Positions 23,941 through 36,185 of a DNA stretch of 64,000 bases are shown here, one piece after another; position 1 is the first letter of the stretch; each line of letters starts with the position of its first letter. The notes beneath the pieces were generated by a model. It did no database searches and had not been told where the DNA came from. It saw only the letters and a program-made list of their open reading frames with translations. This DNA comes from Musa acuminata AAA Group (lineage: Eukaryota > Streptophyta > Magnoliopsida > Zingiberales > Musaceae). Made by a program: the position numbers and the translations under genes. The stretch lies in contig NC_088347.1 of assembly GCF_036884655.1 (NCBI RefSeq), positions 16,787,501 to 16,851,500 on the forward strand, read 5' to 3'.

Positions 23941-24097
23941 GACGACTTTGATTGTAAAGCAATAGAAGTTATTAGAAGAGAATTATGATTTGAATGTTAT
24001 GAGAAAATGGCAAGACTCAATTATCTTAATGGCCTCCATCCAAGTGCAATATGATATTATTCAATAAATTAAAGGAGGACAACTATAAGATCGACAC

Positions 24098-25485
24098 TTG
24101 ATCTGCTTAAGGAATAAAGTAAAAAAGGGATTGAAACTGAATTTTCGAGTTTTAGATGATGGCCTATTGAGATTTGGGGATAGAATATGTGTTCCAAATG
24201 ACTCGGATATCAAAAATCAAATCCTAAGGGATGGTCATAATTCAAAGTACACCATGCATCCTGGTAGCACTAAGATGTATAGAGATCTCCAAAGTCATTA
24301 TTGGTGGGAAGGCATGAAGAAGGAGATTGCAATATATGTTTCAAAGTGTTTGACTTATCGACAAATCAAAGCAGAACACCAAAGACCTGGAGGTTTGTTG
24401 TAACCTTTAGATATTCCTGAATGGAAATGGGAATTACTATGGACTTTATTTCAGGACTACCCCGAACTTCTAGAAAGCATGATGCTATTCAGGTTATCAT
24501 TGATAGATTAACGAAATCTACACATTTCCTATCGATCAATATGACTTATTCTCTTGATAGGCTTGCAGATTTATATATAAATGAAATAGTAAGACTTCAT
24601 GGTATTCCAAAAGAGATAATCTCTAATAGAGACTCTAGATTTCTATCTAGATTTTGGAGAAGGTTACAGGAATCTATTAGCACTAAAGTCAAGTTTAGCA
24701 CTGCTTATCACCCTCAAACTGATGGTCAATCAGAAAGAACCATTTAAACACTTGAGGATTTGCTTCGAGCCTATGTTATAGATTGGAAAGATGAATGGGA
24801 TAAAGATATCTCTCTTATTGAGTTCACTTACAATAATAGTTATCATTCAAGTATTCAGATGGCTCCTTATGAAGCTTTATATGGGCGAAAGTGCAGGACG
24901 CCTATATGTTGGGAAGAAATTGGCGATAGAAAGTTATTAGCACCAGAAAAAGTACAAGAGACTACTGAGAAAATTTAACTTATAAGAAAAAGGTTAAAGA
25001 TTGCTCAGAGTCATCAAAAGAGTTATGCTGATAACAGAAGACGAAATATTGAGTTTCAAATCGGGGATTTTGTATTCCTGAAGGTCTCCCCTTCTAAAGG
25101 CATTGTAAGATTTAGGAAGAAAGGAAAGTTAAGCCCAAGATTTATTAGACCTTTTGAGATTCTTGAGAGGGTTGGTTTTGTCGCTTACAGGATTGCCTTG
25201 CCACCATCATTGTGCCATATCCATGATATATTTCATATTCAATGATCAGAAAGTATATACCTGATTCCTCTCATATCATTAAGTATGAGCTGATAGTGAT
25301 TGATAAAGACTTGTCTTATGTGGAAGAGCCCACTCAAATTGTTGATAAAAAAGAAAAGATCTTGAGGAATTGGGTTATCCCTCTAGTTAAAGTGATCTAG
25401 AGATAACATTTTGGAGAGGAAACAACTTGGGTGCCTAAGGAAGAAATGATGAAAGTTTATCCTCATCTTTTCGTCGAATAAGGTA
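24098..25485 (+). pseudogene. Integrase and C-terminal domain of the Tekay-type element, broken
   Basis: The zinc-finger part (MHPGSTKMYRDLQSHYWW) lies near 24250; the second Cys of its CX2C is Tyr (CLTY). The core has MDFISGLP, but the second catalytic Asp is Asn (SNRDSRF, near 24625). The Glu survives in DGQSERTI, which runs into a stop at 24745-24747. The frame resumes at 24760 with YNNSYHSSIQMAPYEALYGRKCRTP. A chromodomain-like end (ILRNWVIPLVKV ... TTWVPKEEM) lies at about 25355-25450. Confidence 0.9.
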
Positions 25486-25515
25486 TGATAAATTTAGAGG
25501 ACTAAATTTTTCTTT

Positions 25516-25528
25516 GAGGAGGGGAGAG
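25516..25528 (+). other. Polypurine tract of the Tekay-type element
   Basis: GAGGAGGGGAGAG, directly before the 3' LTR. Confidence 0.85.
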
Positions 25529-25696
25529 TGTAACATCCCCCATTTTTTAAAAATTTAGTAAAAGGTTAGTTTGTAAAAATAAGGATTATTTAATAATTAT
25601 TTTATATTCAATGATAATATATTAAAAGTTTATGGCTAAGGACCTAAGAGTAAATATTAGAAGTTTGATATAATTTATGAAAGATTCAGATTTAAG

Positions 25697-25768
<72 letters not shown>

Positions 25769-28436
25769 GACATGTGTCACTAGTTAACCTAAGGTTGATG
25801 CCACTTATCTTTGCTCTAAAGATGACACCTAGCCCCTTTCATGCGTGCATGACACCTTGCAACTTTTGCATTAGCCAAAACCCAAATAATTAGATGAAAG
25901 GTTAAAGAAAACAAACCTGAAGAGTTGCAGCCAACGTGAGTTTGAGAAAAGAAGAAGAAGAGCTTGAGGTTTTTCATCAATTTTCTCATATTTGGGATTC
26001 AAATAATTTTAAGGCAAGTGTTCTAACCCCATCCTATAGTAACCTTAATCTCTGTTTCCATTTTTATTCTGCAAAATTTGAAAGATTTCAACTGAGAACC
26101 AGACCTTCTTTCGTTTTGATATAAAGTTATGAATCTGTAATTTTTTGGTAATCTGACCTCTATGCAATGTTTCGGTCATAACATTTTGTAATAAACTTTG
26201 ATTTAGACAAGACCTATTCCATTTGAAAGTAGTCAAAAAAATCTTTATTTTGATACTAAGATCGAATGATTTGGAGTTTAAATACATACTAAGACTTCTG
26301 TTTAAATTAACCCTATAGATTTTGCAAAATAGGGACTGAAATTGCTGACCTCTTATTGCTTAACTACTTATAACTTTCTGCTGTGAACTCAGATTCAGAC
26401 AAAGTATAATTTATTCGAAGCTAGACTCAAAATTCTTTATGTATATACCTGATTTGAAATTTTTGGAGTACAATTGCTAACTAAAACATCTACTTTCATC
26501 GACCCTATGGATTCAGTAAAACAGAGCTAATATTTTCAGACCTTTCGCTACGAAATTATCTGTAACTCACTATTGTAAATTCCAATTCTTGTAAACCTTG
26601 ATTTTCCTAAAACTAGATTAACAAATATTTCTAATGACACCTATTTTGTATAAATTGGAGCATAATTGGTTATCCAAATAGTTTATACAATGTTCCTATC
26701 AAATTATGCCAGAATCGAGATTTGGTTAATTTCGGCTTTCCTTGTTTCTTCTATTTGGAAATCGATTTCGGCAAAAACTCTTACTTCATTTAAGCTTTAC
26801 ATTATTACCTTAAATTTTTGTATACTTTTGTCCTTTATTTATTTGTACATCTGTAGCTATCATCTAAAGTTCAATTCTGCATCGTAATGATTCGGCACAT
26901 GCATCCCATTGTTCCGCATTTGCTTTCGATATGTGCCTCTTCTAGTTTCATTTCTTTGGACATTGAATTCATCTAACTTTCTTATTTCAATTGAGCTATT
27001 TGTGATTTCTTGAAATTCTTATATGCTCGTGCTTTTTTTTCCTTTCAAATCTGAATACATTTATGAAAGATTATATTTGTATCGTATTGACTCGAAAGGC
27101 ATATGTACATTTTGTTATTCCGCATGTGCTTCCAATATATGCTAATTTCATTATTCATACTATCCCTTTGTACTCTGGTGTTTGTGGGATTATTTGGACC
27201 TTTGCCAGAAATGGTAAAGGGTATGTCCTTAGAGCCCGTGATGCTCTAGATTATGTTTGGTTTTCATTCAGAAATGGATGGACCATATTATGTTTGGAAT
27301 CCCACTTCACCTTCTATCTATTTGATATGAAATTCAGAGCCGACCTAGCACTTGGGCAGGGTGAGAGGGCTCGAATAGGAAAGGGTTACCCATGGATGGA
27401 GTCGAGAACTTATCACGGCGTGGAGCCACCACTGAGTTAAACCTCACATGCACTATGCTAGAGTACAACGTTTGAGCTTCTATTTCGTATTTGTTCTTTG
27501 ATATGTTCTGAAATACTTCTTATGCTTCCAAAATATTTCTATATGCCATTGATATGTTCTGAAGCATTTTATTCATCATTGATATGTTCCGAAATGCTTC
27601 ATATGCCATTGATATCCAAAATGCTCCTTACGTCTTTGTTATGCCTTGAAATTACCATATGTAATCGATATGCTCCTTATGCCAGTGATATGCTCCAATT
27701 ACCTTTCCTCGATTGTATGAACAAAACGTGCTTCGAACGATACGACATTGTAATTTTGCATTCAAACAAAATATGCTACTGTTTCATCTTGTATCTCTGC
27801 TTTGTATTTTGATACCTTATTTGTTTGAAACCTGTCCTCTTTGCTATGGATATGTTAGTCATTTGCTGAGCTTTATATGCTCACCCCGTTGCTATATAAA
27901 ATTTTCAGGATAGCTTATTGCTCGTTAAAATATGTAAATTGGGTTGAGGCAATGGAAGGCTAGAAGATTTTGGGGTAAATATTTTGTACTTGATAGGTTG
28001 ATGTTGTATAAGTTCTTTTTGGGTGTAATGGAATATCAATGACAAATCTAGATTGATGTATCTTATAAATATTTGAAAAGTACCTCTTACGTCAGGATTT
28101 TGGAAATGTTAAGTTTAAACTGTGTATTGATATAAACATGTAGTACATGTTGGTTTTGTGATTGCACAAATTACCGCACTTATGGATTTATGATATAGTT
28201 ATGGTTTAGTTAAGTTGCTTTTGGATTTTAAAGAATCATCTAGTGACATGATGTATGATTATAAACTGCACAGGTTTTATGAATTATGGATTGTAGAGGT
28301 GAATGACTTGAATATTTTTCTTAGTGACCTCAAATGTGTGATTGGATCTTAGATTGTTTGTTGAATTATAATTTTATCAATCTTAAGTTAGGTTCACACC
28401 TCCTAAATGAGAACTAAATTCGGGAGGGGCGTGACA
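25529..28436 (+). repeat. 3' LTR of the Tekay-type element
   Basis: 2,908 bp, matching 19659-22581. By eye, differences are sparse single bases plus a shortened AAG tract near 25947 and a shorter TA run. It ends next to the second GATAG. Confidence 0.93.
25698..25765. repeat. (TA)n microsatellite in the 3' LTR
   Basis: About 68 bp of TA at the position matching 19827-19899 of the other LTR. Confidence 0.95.
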
Positions 28437-28441
28437 GATAG

Positions 28442-29030
28442 GAAGTTTACTTTATCTCACTGCAACTAGACCAGATATCATGTTCAGTGTAGGACTTTGT
28501 GCTAGATTTCAATCAAACCCTAAGATATCTCATCTCAAAGCTATTAAAAGAATACTTAGATATCTTAAAGGTACCATAAATCTAGGATTATGACATCCAA
28601 AATCTAAAAATTTTGAGTTAATTGCTTATGTTCATGCGGATTTTGTTAGGTGTAGACTAGATAGAAAAAGCACATCATTAACATGTCAATTTTTTAGACA
28701 TTCCCTTGTTTCTTGGTCATATAAGAAACAAAACTCAATTGCACTATCAACAACCAAAGCTGAATATATTGCAGCTAGTGCATGCTGTGCACAAGCTGAA
28801 TATATTCCCTTGTTTATAACATGTCAGTTATAAAGTCTATCTTAAAAACATTCCCATTAAATGTGATAACACGAGTGCAATATGTTTAACAAAGAATCCC
28901 ATTCAACACTCAAGAACAAAACATTTTGATATTAGACATCACTTTATACGAGATCATGTTACTAAACATGATGTAATCATAGAGTTCATAGATACTAAGC
29001 ATCAACTAGCTGATAAAACCTCTAAGTGAA
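28442..29030 (+). pseudogene. RT end and RNase H of the SIRE element, resumed after the nested insertion
   Basis: Continues the SIRE pol frame: [24 protein letters not shown], then [15 protein letters not shown], then the RNase H part (YVHADFVRCRLDRKSTS ... STTKAEYIAASACCAQAEY). Stops at about 28590 and beyond 28820, and a decayed end (HQLADKTS near 29005), show it is dead. Confidence 0.88.
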
Positions 29031-29040
29031 GAACAATTTG

Positions 29041-30506
29041 ATTTCATAAGAAGTGAATTAGGAATGTTGATGTATCCGAATGCATAAACTTATTAAAATT
29101 AGTATTCAGACTTTATTGATTGAATGATCAAACCATTACATGCATAAAATAACATGTTGGAAATTAATACAAAAAATTCCATAACAATGAGCATGTCTTC
29201 ATGATTGTATAGTCTTGTCCGATTACATGAAAGTGTTAAATTAAATTTTTAGTTCCAATCGGATTTCATGAATACATTATTCTCTTTTAGACTTAATAAA
29301 CATATGTCACATATAGTTTAATTCACATCATTGATTTTTGACAAATAGAATCATCTAGCAAATGCATATCTTTTAGACTTATCATATGAAAAATATTCTC
29401 TTTAAGAAATATATTTGATTATTCCTTCTTATAAAAGGAAGATATTTTTATTTGCAAGGATTTGATTCACATAAATATCCTGATCCTTGTAAAGCATGCC
29501 TTAATATCCGATCGATTTGAACTACACAAATGGCTTTCCTCCTTCATGCAAAAAGATAATAACAAATAAAAAGGAAGAAGTTTTCACTCTATAATCTTCA
29601 TGTCATGTTTTTCTTGAGATGTTTGTATAATTTATATCCTATCACTCTACATAGATAAATGACATGAACCTACTTATGGCATCACACGCATATTTAAGTT
29701 GTTTATATCGTTCTCCTTTTTGTTGATGACAAAGGGGGAGAAATATATGAATTGATGCTATAAATGCCATATTATATTGAAAAAAGCAGATATATGAATT
29801 GATGCTATGATTATGCCATGCTTGCATCATCGAAAATATATGAATTAATGATAACTATGATTGCCATATTTGCATCATGTTAAGATATCAAGAACTTGCA
29901 TTGTAATTTAAAAGTTGTTTATATCATTCTCCTTTTTGTTGATGACAAAGGGGGAGAAATATATGAATTGATGCTATAAATGCCATATTATGTTGAAAGA
30001 AGCAGATATATGAGTATTGATGCTATGATTATGCCATGCTTGCATCATCGAAAATATGATTGCCATATTTGCATTATGCCATGTTTGCTATGATTGCCAT
30101 ATTTGCATCATGTTAAAATATCAAGAACTTGCATCGTAATTTTACGTGTTGATATCTTACCATGTGATGAAATGCTATGATTGCTAAAATACTTGAAATA
30201 TGTGCATCATGTTAAGATATCAAAATCTTACTTCGAAATTTTACATGTTGATATCTTACCATATGATGAATTGCTATCATTACCATCATTCACATTTGAA
30301 AATTGAAAATGGATGTCAAGCCTTGATATTATACATCATTTTCAGAGAGATACATCATGATGGGAGTATTGATAAGGTTAAATGAGTTTAACTTATCAAT
30401 ATGTCTCTTGAATTTAAGAATGACTTATCTCAACTATGACACATAGATAGGGGAGTTAAGGTTAACTCCGTTATCAATTGATTGTCATCATCAAAAAGGG
30501 GGAGAT
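29041..30506 (+). other. Non-coding 3' region of the SIRE element
   Basis: About 1.47 kb between pol and the 3' LTR without a long frame, typical of SIRE/Maximus elements. It has two copies of TTGTTGATGACAAAGGGGGAG (near 29720 and 29936), internal polypurine tracts with their surroundings, then many TATGATTGCCATATTTGCATCATG words. It ends in the main polypurine tract AAAAAGGGGGAGA before 30507. Confidence 0.8.
29696..30143. repeat. Tandem ~216 bp duplication in the SIRE 3' region
   Basis: Two head-to-tail copies starting at 29696 and 29912, each beginning AAGTTGTTTATAT, passing through the internal polypurine tract and ATGCCATGCTTGCATCATCG, and ending AATATCAAGAACTTGCAT. The second copy has a small extra internal repeat. 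Confidence 0.85.
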
Positions 30507-32122
30507 TATTGAATCTCGGATTTTGATGATGACGCCAATTGTCATTTTTATCTAATCCATATATTGAGATAAGTATGCAGGATTAACTATGATGAAAGTA
30601 AGATATGCAGCACGAGTTGCGCCGGAGTCAAGACTATGATCACGGTGGGAGTTCGAGAGTTCGACGGAAGTCCGGACGGTCGTCGGAGGTTCTACGGGAA
30701 CAAATCCGAGAAGTCCAGGAGCTTGCCAAAAGAAGCTCATCGGAACTCGCCAAGTGGATCATCGCTAGTCCAGGAGTTTGCCGGAAGTCTGCAGGAGCAT
30801 CACCGAGGGTTCATCAGATGATCGACGGAAGTTCGCCGGAAGCTCGCCGGAAGAAGCGATTGATGCACCAGAGCAAGTTGTAGTAAATGTCTTAAGAAAA
30901 ATCATAGTTAGCACGATGATTAAGTTAGAAATGGGATGTGATCCCATTGACTTAATCTTGGGGCAATTTGACGCACCAGAGCAAGTTGCAGTAAATGTCT
31001 TAAGAAAAATCATAGTTAGCACGATGATTAAGTTAGAAATGGGAGGTGATCCCATTGACTTAATCTTGGGGTAATTGGACCCTTAACAAACCCAAATTGA
31101 GCCGAATGAATCAGCCCATTCGGACCCTGATTTCTTGGCCAGAGGTGGCACCGCCTGGGTTTGCGGTGGCACCGCCCAGGGCTCAGTCTCCGAGCTCTGG
31201 TTGGGCGGTGCAACCGCCTCTGATAGAGGTGCAACCGCTTGAGCTTGGTCTCCGAGCTCTGGCAGGAGGTGCAATCACCCCTGACAAGAGGTGGCACCAT
31301 CCAGAGGCTCAATCTTTGTGCTCTGCCAGGCGGTGCAATTGCCCTAGTCAGGCGGTGCAACCGTCAGACCCTGAAATTCTAGGAATTGACAATTTTGAGC
31401 TCGGAATTCAAACTGGGTTGGGGCCTATAAATACCCCACCCTTTCAGCAATGAAAGAGCACCAAAAAACCACAAAAATCCTGATCTTACTCTGTGATTTT
31501 TAGAGCTCAAAAGTGTTGTATGAGTTAGAAGTTCTCCTCCCTTTTTTCTTCCAAGTTTTGATCTTTCAAGAGAGAAGAAAAAATTCTGTAAGGGTTGTCT
31601 CCTAAGCTCGTCAAAAGGAGTGAAACTGTAAAAGGGTAGTTGGCCTTCGCCTATTGAAGGAAGACCTCTAGTGGACGTCAGTGACCTCGTCGGTGGAGGA
31701 AGCCAGAAGTGGATGTAGGTCAAGATTGACCGAACCACTCTAAAATTGCGGTGCTCTCTAGTTTACATTTACTTTGAGCATATTATCTTTACTGCAAACC
31801 TCCTCAATAGCTTACTACCTTCTGCGTATTTACGATCGTGTTTCAAAGTTTAGTATTTTCCGAATCAGGGTTTAGATGTAAATCAGTTTCATCGTACGAA
31901 CATCATATTTCAGTTTATGCTTACATTCTAATTTCCATCATAACTACAAACTGCCTTCATAGACTTGCTTGAATTGCATCCTGCTTGATCATAAGTTAAA
32001 GTGATTTATGAATCGACTTTTCTACCGAAATCGCTCTTATCGTACGAACGCAGTTTTAATCGTCGAAAGTTTTCCGCTGCACTAATTCACCCCCCCCCCT
32101 CTTAGTGCTCTTGATCCTAACA
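30507..32122 (+). repeat. 3' LTR of the SIRE element
   Basis: 1,616 bp, ending CCTAACA. It is about 140 bp longer than the 5' LTR, mostly because of the 108 bp duplication at 30862-31077. It starts TATTG where the 5' LTR starts TGTTA. Confidence 0.92.
30862..31077. repeat. 108 bp tandem duplication inside the SIRE 3' LTR
   Basis: Units 30862-30969 and 30970-31077, each beginning GA(T/C)GCACCAGAGCAAGTTG and ending near CTTAATCTTGGGG. The 5' LTR has one unit (from about 14501), so the duplication arose in this LTR after insertion. Confidence 0.9.
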
Positions 32123-32813
32123 GTTAGAGTTTCAATCAAAGATTGTTCATAATAGCAGATGGAAAATCAATTACAACACTATATTATATATATAAATAAA
32201 TAAATATTTATATTTATATGGATTATTTCTCTGCCCTCGATTGTATTTAGACGAACTCATCAACGAGGGTGATGTGATTCATCCTCGGATTAGTTCGATC
32301 TTGATAATCAATTTATTAATTTTATTATATCAGAATCATTAGTTTAAAATATTTAAATTTAAATAATAATAATAATATAAGTCAATCCAAGAATACATAT
32401 TTAGTTTAACTCGAGATGTTATAATTTTTCTCAGTTAAATTTAATATTTTTGAAGCTTGTGTCAGAATAATAGATTAATTCTGATATCATTTGTTATAAC
32501 CTAATTTGATAGGATTATTGATATATTAATTATATATAGCAAAGATAATTAGCATGTGTATTGCTATCAAATGTTAAGATCATTATGACTAAAATAGTAG
32601 AGACTAGTGGTTAAGTGACGCAGTCACGCATGGGTGGGTCCAACAACTGCTGCGCCACATGTCCTTTCCTTTACATGGGTGCGTCAGATGAGACCGTGGA
32701 GATCCAAATAATAATGCACCGACACGTACAAACACACACCGCTTCCGATTGTACAACATGCATTGCATAAAGGAATCTTCCCCCACCGACAGCTGCCTTT
32801 AATGGATTACTCA
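32123..32813. other. AT-rich DNA between two elements
   Basis: Starts with the right target copy GTTAG and ends with ACTCA, the left target copy of the Tat-like element. It has a TATA/TAAATAAATA-rich patch near 32190-32220. No gene or element recognised. Confidence 0.55.
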
Positions 32814-33451
32814 TGATAAGGACAATAATGGTGACAGGATGCGAATGACGCCAGCCACCCTGAACCAACGCCTCACGCCCCGGTCCACGAAACCCCGGGA
32901 CACCGACCCAGGCGCATTAACGCCTCGATTGGACCCCGTCCGTCAGAACAACGCCACCACCCCTCAGCCGATAAGCCCGGTTCTTCGCCTTCTGGGCTCG
33001 GCCAAGGCTAGGAAACACGTCGACCGAGACGTGCCATACCCTGCAGCAGCTCGGCCTCCCACGCAGCCCCAATGGCCGTGTCAGACGCCACGTGAAGTAT
33101 TCACCTACCCCTACAAACAGTGACGTCAGGTAACACCCAAGCCCACCTATAAATACACCCGAGTTCCAAACAAACTGGAGGAGGGCAACGACGAAGAGAA
33201 GACTGCTGCCTCTCTTCTTCCAAAACCCTCTCCACATCGTTGCTAACTTGATCGTCGGAGAGGTCGGGCCGAATTACCGACCCGACCCTCGTGCAGGTGC
33301 CAAGACGACGCCCCCGCCCGCCGACGGCGCCTTCCCCGAGGACTCCCGACCGCGGAAGCCAGGACACGCCACCGAGAGATCCCCCAACCACGTGATTCGG
33401 ACCAAGCCGTGTCGGCCCCGAGGCCACGGCTCAAGGGTGTTTGCACTAACA
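32814..33451 (+). repeat. 5' LTR of the Tat-like element
   Basis: 638 bp. CTATAAATACACC near 33147 is a good TATA region. Bases 33178-33451 match 35907-36180 with about eight differences in 274 by my count. Confidence 0.9.
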
Positions 33452-33471
33452 TTTTGGCGCTAGAAGGAGGG
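33452..33471 (+). other. Primer-binding site region of the Tat-like element
   Basis: TTTTGGCGCTAGAAGGAGGG directly follows the LTR. TGGCGC with a following purine-rich stretch is the usual form in Tat-type elements and differs from the tRNA-Met sites of the other elements here. Confidence 0.75.
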
Positions 33472-33479
33472 CCCCCAGC

Positions 33480-35906
33480 ATGTCGCGGGATCATCGGGAT
33501 GGTCGTGTCGGGCTCACGATTGGAGGGCCATACGCGACCGAGGGAACGAGGGAACTCCCCCCGCTTCAAGAACCTCGGGACGAACGTCCCGCTACGGCTT
33601 CGGAGCGCTACTGGCGGATCTTCAACGACCCGGGCCTGTTGTCCCCCGAAGGGGGCCCCGGCAACCCATCGCCCGTTTCGTCCGAAGCCTTCCACGACCT
33701 CACTCACCAGGTCCAACTACTCACCGACATGGTGCAAACCATTGTCCCCCTTGTTTCTCGCCAATCGCGGCCCCCGGTTCCCCAACCGTCGTATCAACAA
33801 GGGGCGCCCAGCCGAGCTCCCACCCGGCCACGAGAGCCCCCCACGTCATCTCGGATGCCCCTATCTCAGCCCGGGGAACAGGCGATGCTCTTCCCAGGTC
33901 GTACAGAGCCGGCGGCGCTATCCTCAAGCTTCGCGGATTCCCTGCGCACTCAGTTGCGCCTCGTCAACCAACGGCTTGACGATGTGCAAAAGGAGATCCG
34001 TGCCGGGTCGCCAGGGGGGCCCGCGGAAGCCAAGCATCAGGGATCGCCGTTTGTTCCAAAGATACTAGAGCATGCCATCCCCCCAGGCTTCCGAATTCCC
34101 CCCCTGGACACTTATGACGGCTCCGTCGACCCGTCCGACCACACGGCGGCCTTCCGGGCCCAGATGGCGTTATACGGAACTTCGGACGCCCTAATGAGCA
34201 GGGCATTCCCCACCATGTTGAGAGGACCGGCCCTCGCATGGTATGGAGGTTTGAAGACTGCGACGATCGCCTCATTCGACCAGCTCGCCAAGGACTTCGA
34301 GCTCCACTTCATAGCTTGCGCAAGCCCGAAGCCTTCCATGGCGTTCCTCCTCGGACTCAGCCAGAAAGAGGATGAGCCCCTCTCCCTTTACGTAAATCGC
34401 TTCGCGGCAAGGGTCCGGGAACTCCCGGACGCTCACCCTTCACTGTCAATGCAGGCGTTCGTGACAGGCTTGCGTCCCTCCCGACTCTTCTGGTCTCTCG
34501 TCGAGCGACCCCCTACCTCGGTCCCCGAGATGCTCTAACGCGCGAACTAGTTCGTTGAAGTCGAAGCCTGGACGGGGGGAAAGCGACAGGAATCCAAGAG
34601 GGAAAGACCAGAGCCGGCTGAGGGACAGCTCCCTCGCAGACGCAAGCTCCACCAGCCTGATCCTCCCCCGCTACGATCTCGCCCGCTCCCGACGGGCGCA
34701 TTGCGAACAGAGATCTTTCTCCAGATCAGGGAAAGGGGGCTGCTCAAAACCCCCTACCCGATGAACAATCCGCGAGAGCTGGCCGACCGGTCAAAATACT
34801 ACCGCTTCCACCGCCAAAACGGACATGACACTGAGGAATGCCGCGAGCTTTCACGGCAAATCTATGAGCTCCGCCGCGAGGGGCGTCTCGACCCGTGCGT
34901 ACAGACAGGCAGTGACCCCCCGCCCTGCCTGACCGACCCCCCCGAGCGCCTGATCAGCGTCATCACAGGGGGCCCAGCCTCCGGGGGGGACAGCATGTCC
35001 GGGAGGAAAACCTACGCCCGCTGGGCCAGGAACGAGGGCCCCCGTGGAACCCCCGACCCCCGGGTCGCATTTCCCCAGGAAGGCGTCGAGCGACAAGAGC
35101 ACGACGACGCACTCGTGATCACGGCCAGAATCGCCAATGCCCAGGTGAGAAGGATCATGATTGACACTGGAAGCTCGGCGGATATATTGTTCCTCGACGC
35201 CTTCCAGAAGCTGGGGCTTACGGAAGAAGCTTTGGAACCTGTCCGCTCGGATCTCACGGGGTTCACTGGCAACTCGGTCACACCATTGGGATCAGTCACA
35301 CTACCTCTGACTCTGGGAACCCTGCCCAAGGCCAAAACAGTGATGTCCACCTTCCTGTTAGTGGACCTGCCCACAGCGTACAACGCCATCCTCGACCGCC
35401 CCTCGCTCAACAAAAGCAGAGCCCTGGTTTCCACCTACCATCAGACTGTGAAATTCCCGACCCACGTAGGAACGGGAGAAGTTTGGGGAAGCCCCCGGGA
35501 ATCCAGGCAATGCTACCTAACGGCGGTTTCTCTACACAAGAGGGCGAAGGCCGAAGCACCCCTGGACGATCCCAGAGAAATGAAGCGGCCAAGTCTGCAC
35601 CCTGAGCCGTCAGCCCCAACCTACGACGTACCATTAAGAAAGGACCGCCTGGACCAAACCATCAAGGTCGGTTCGGATCTGCCCCAGGGCGAGCGGGAGC
35701 AACTAGTCAGACTCTTACAAGAGAATGCCGATATTTTCGCCTGGTCGCCGTCCGACGCAGCCGGCGTGGACCCTAAGGCGGCCCAACATCGCCTCAACAT
35801 ATCGTCGGAAGCCCGCCCGGTGAAACAAAAGCCCCGACCCCAGGCCCCGGAAAGGCAGCAAGCCATCCGCGAAGAGGTGAATCGGCTCCTCGCCGCTGGC
35901 TTTATA
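33480..35906 (+). pseudogene. gag-protease-RT start of the Tat-like element
   Basis: One continuous frame from ATG 33480 with only two stops, TAA 34536-34538 and TAG 34548-34550. The capsid-like domain is at residues about 200-350 (YDGSVDPSDHTAAFRAQM ... LAWYGGL ... SFDQLAKDFELHF). A knuckle-like motif near 34800 (YYRFHRQNGHDTEECREL) has Tyr where Cys is usual. The protease (RIMIDTGSSADILFLDAF, near 35160) keeps its DTG. The RT N-terminus (VKQKPRPQAPERQQAIREEV...LLAAGFIEE) is cut at 35907, where the frame runs on into LTR sequence. Confidence 0.88.
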
Positions 35907-36180
35907 GAGGAGGGCAACGACGAAGAGAAGACTGCTGCCTCTCTTCTTCCAAAACCCTCTCCACATCGTCGCTAACTTGATTGTCGGAGAGGTCGGGCTG
36001 AATTACCGACCTGACCCTCGTGCAGGTGCCAAGACGACGCCCCCGCCCGTCGACGGCGCCTTCCCCGAGGACTCCCGACCGCGGAAGCCAGGACACGCCA
36101 CCGAGAGATCCCCCGACCACGTGATTCGAACCAAGCCGCGTCGGCCCCGAGGCCACGGCTCAAGGGTGTTTGCACTAACA
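35907..36180 (+). repeat. 3' LTR remnant of the Tat-like element
   Basis: 274 bp matching the last 274 bp of the 5' LTR. The first 364 bp of the LTR and the polypurine tract are missing, and the join to pol is abrupt at a GAGGAGG word present on the LTR side. Confidence 0.92.
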
Positions 36181-36185
36181 ACTCA

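Larger units (their letters stand above)
19659..28436 (+). mobile_element. Ty3/gypsy chromovirus of Tekay (Del) type, nested in the SIRE pol gene
   Basis: LTRs of 2,923 bp (19659-22581) and 2,908 bp (25529-28436), each TGTAACATCC...GTGACA, flanked by a perfect 5 bp duplication GATAG (19654-19658 and 28437-28441). The host frame runs from YRGMI before the element into [12 protein letters not shown] after it. Very long LTRs, tRNA-Met primer site and integrase type fit Tekay/Del. The interior is only 2.95 kb, so most of gag, protease and RT is missing. Confidence 0.94.
14146..32122 (+). mobile_element. SIRE/Maximus-type copia element, split by a Tekay-type element
   Basis: LTRs at 14146-15621 and 30507-32122, tRNA-Met-type primer site, gag, protease, integrase, RT and RNase H in copia order, then about 1.4 kb of non-coding 3' region, as is usual for SIRE/Maximus. 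The flanks ATTAG (14141-14145) and GTTAG (32123-32127) match at 4 of 5 bases. Without the insert (19659-28436) and one target copy the element would be about 9.2 kb, a normal SIRE length. Stops, a frameshift and lost active-site residues make it inactive. Confidence 0.93.
32814..36180 (+). mobile_element. Tat-like Ty3/gypsy element with deleted 3' half
   Basis: Flanked by a perfect ACTCA duplication (32809-32813 and 36181-36185). The 5' LTR is 32814-33451 (TGATAAGG...CTAACA) and a 3' LTR remnant is 35907-36180. The interior holds gag, protease and the first residues of RT, then jumps directly into the LTR. It is much richer in GC than its surroundings. A large Gln/Pro-rich gag with a DTGSSADIL protease and a non-Met primer site fits the Tat group. 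RNase H and integrase are absent. Confidence 0.9.

Noticed and set aside
32604..33237. Host genes around the start of the Tat-like element
   Set aside because: The open frames cross the LTR boundary at 32814 or sit inside the LTR, and have no domains.
33480..35906. Host gene, because of high GC and a long open frame
   Set aside because: The frame has gypsy capsid and DTGSSADIL protease motifs, lies directly after a primer-binding site and between LTR copies.
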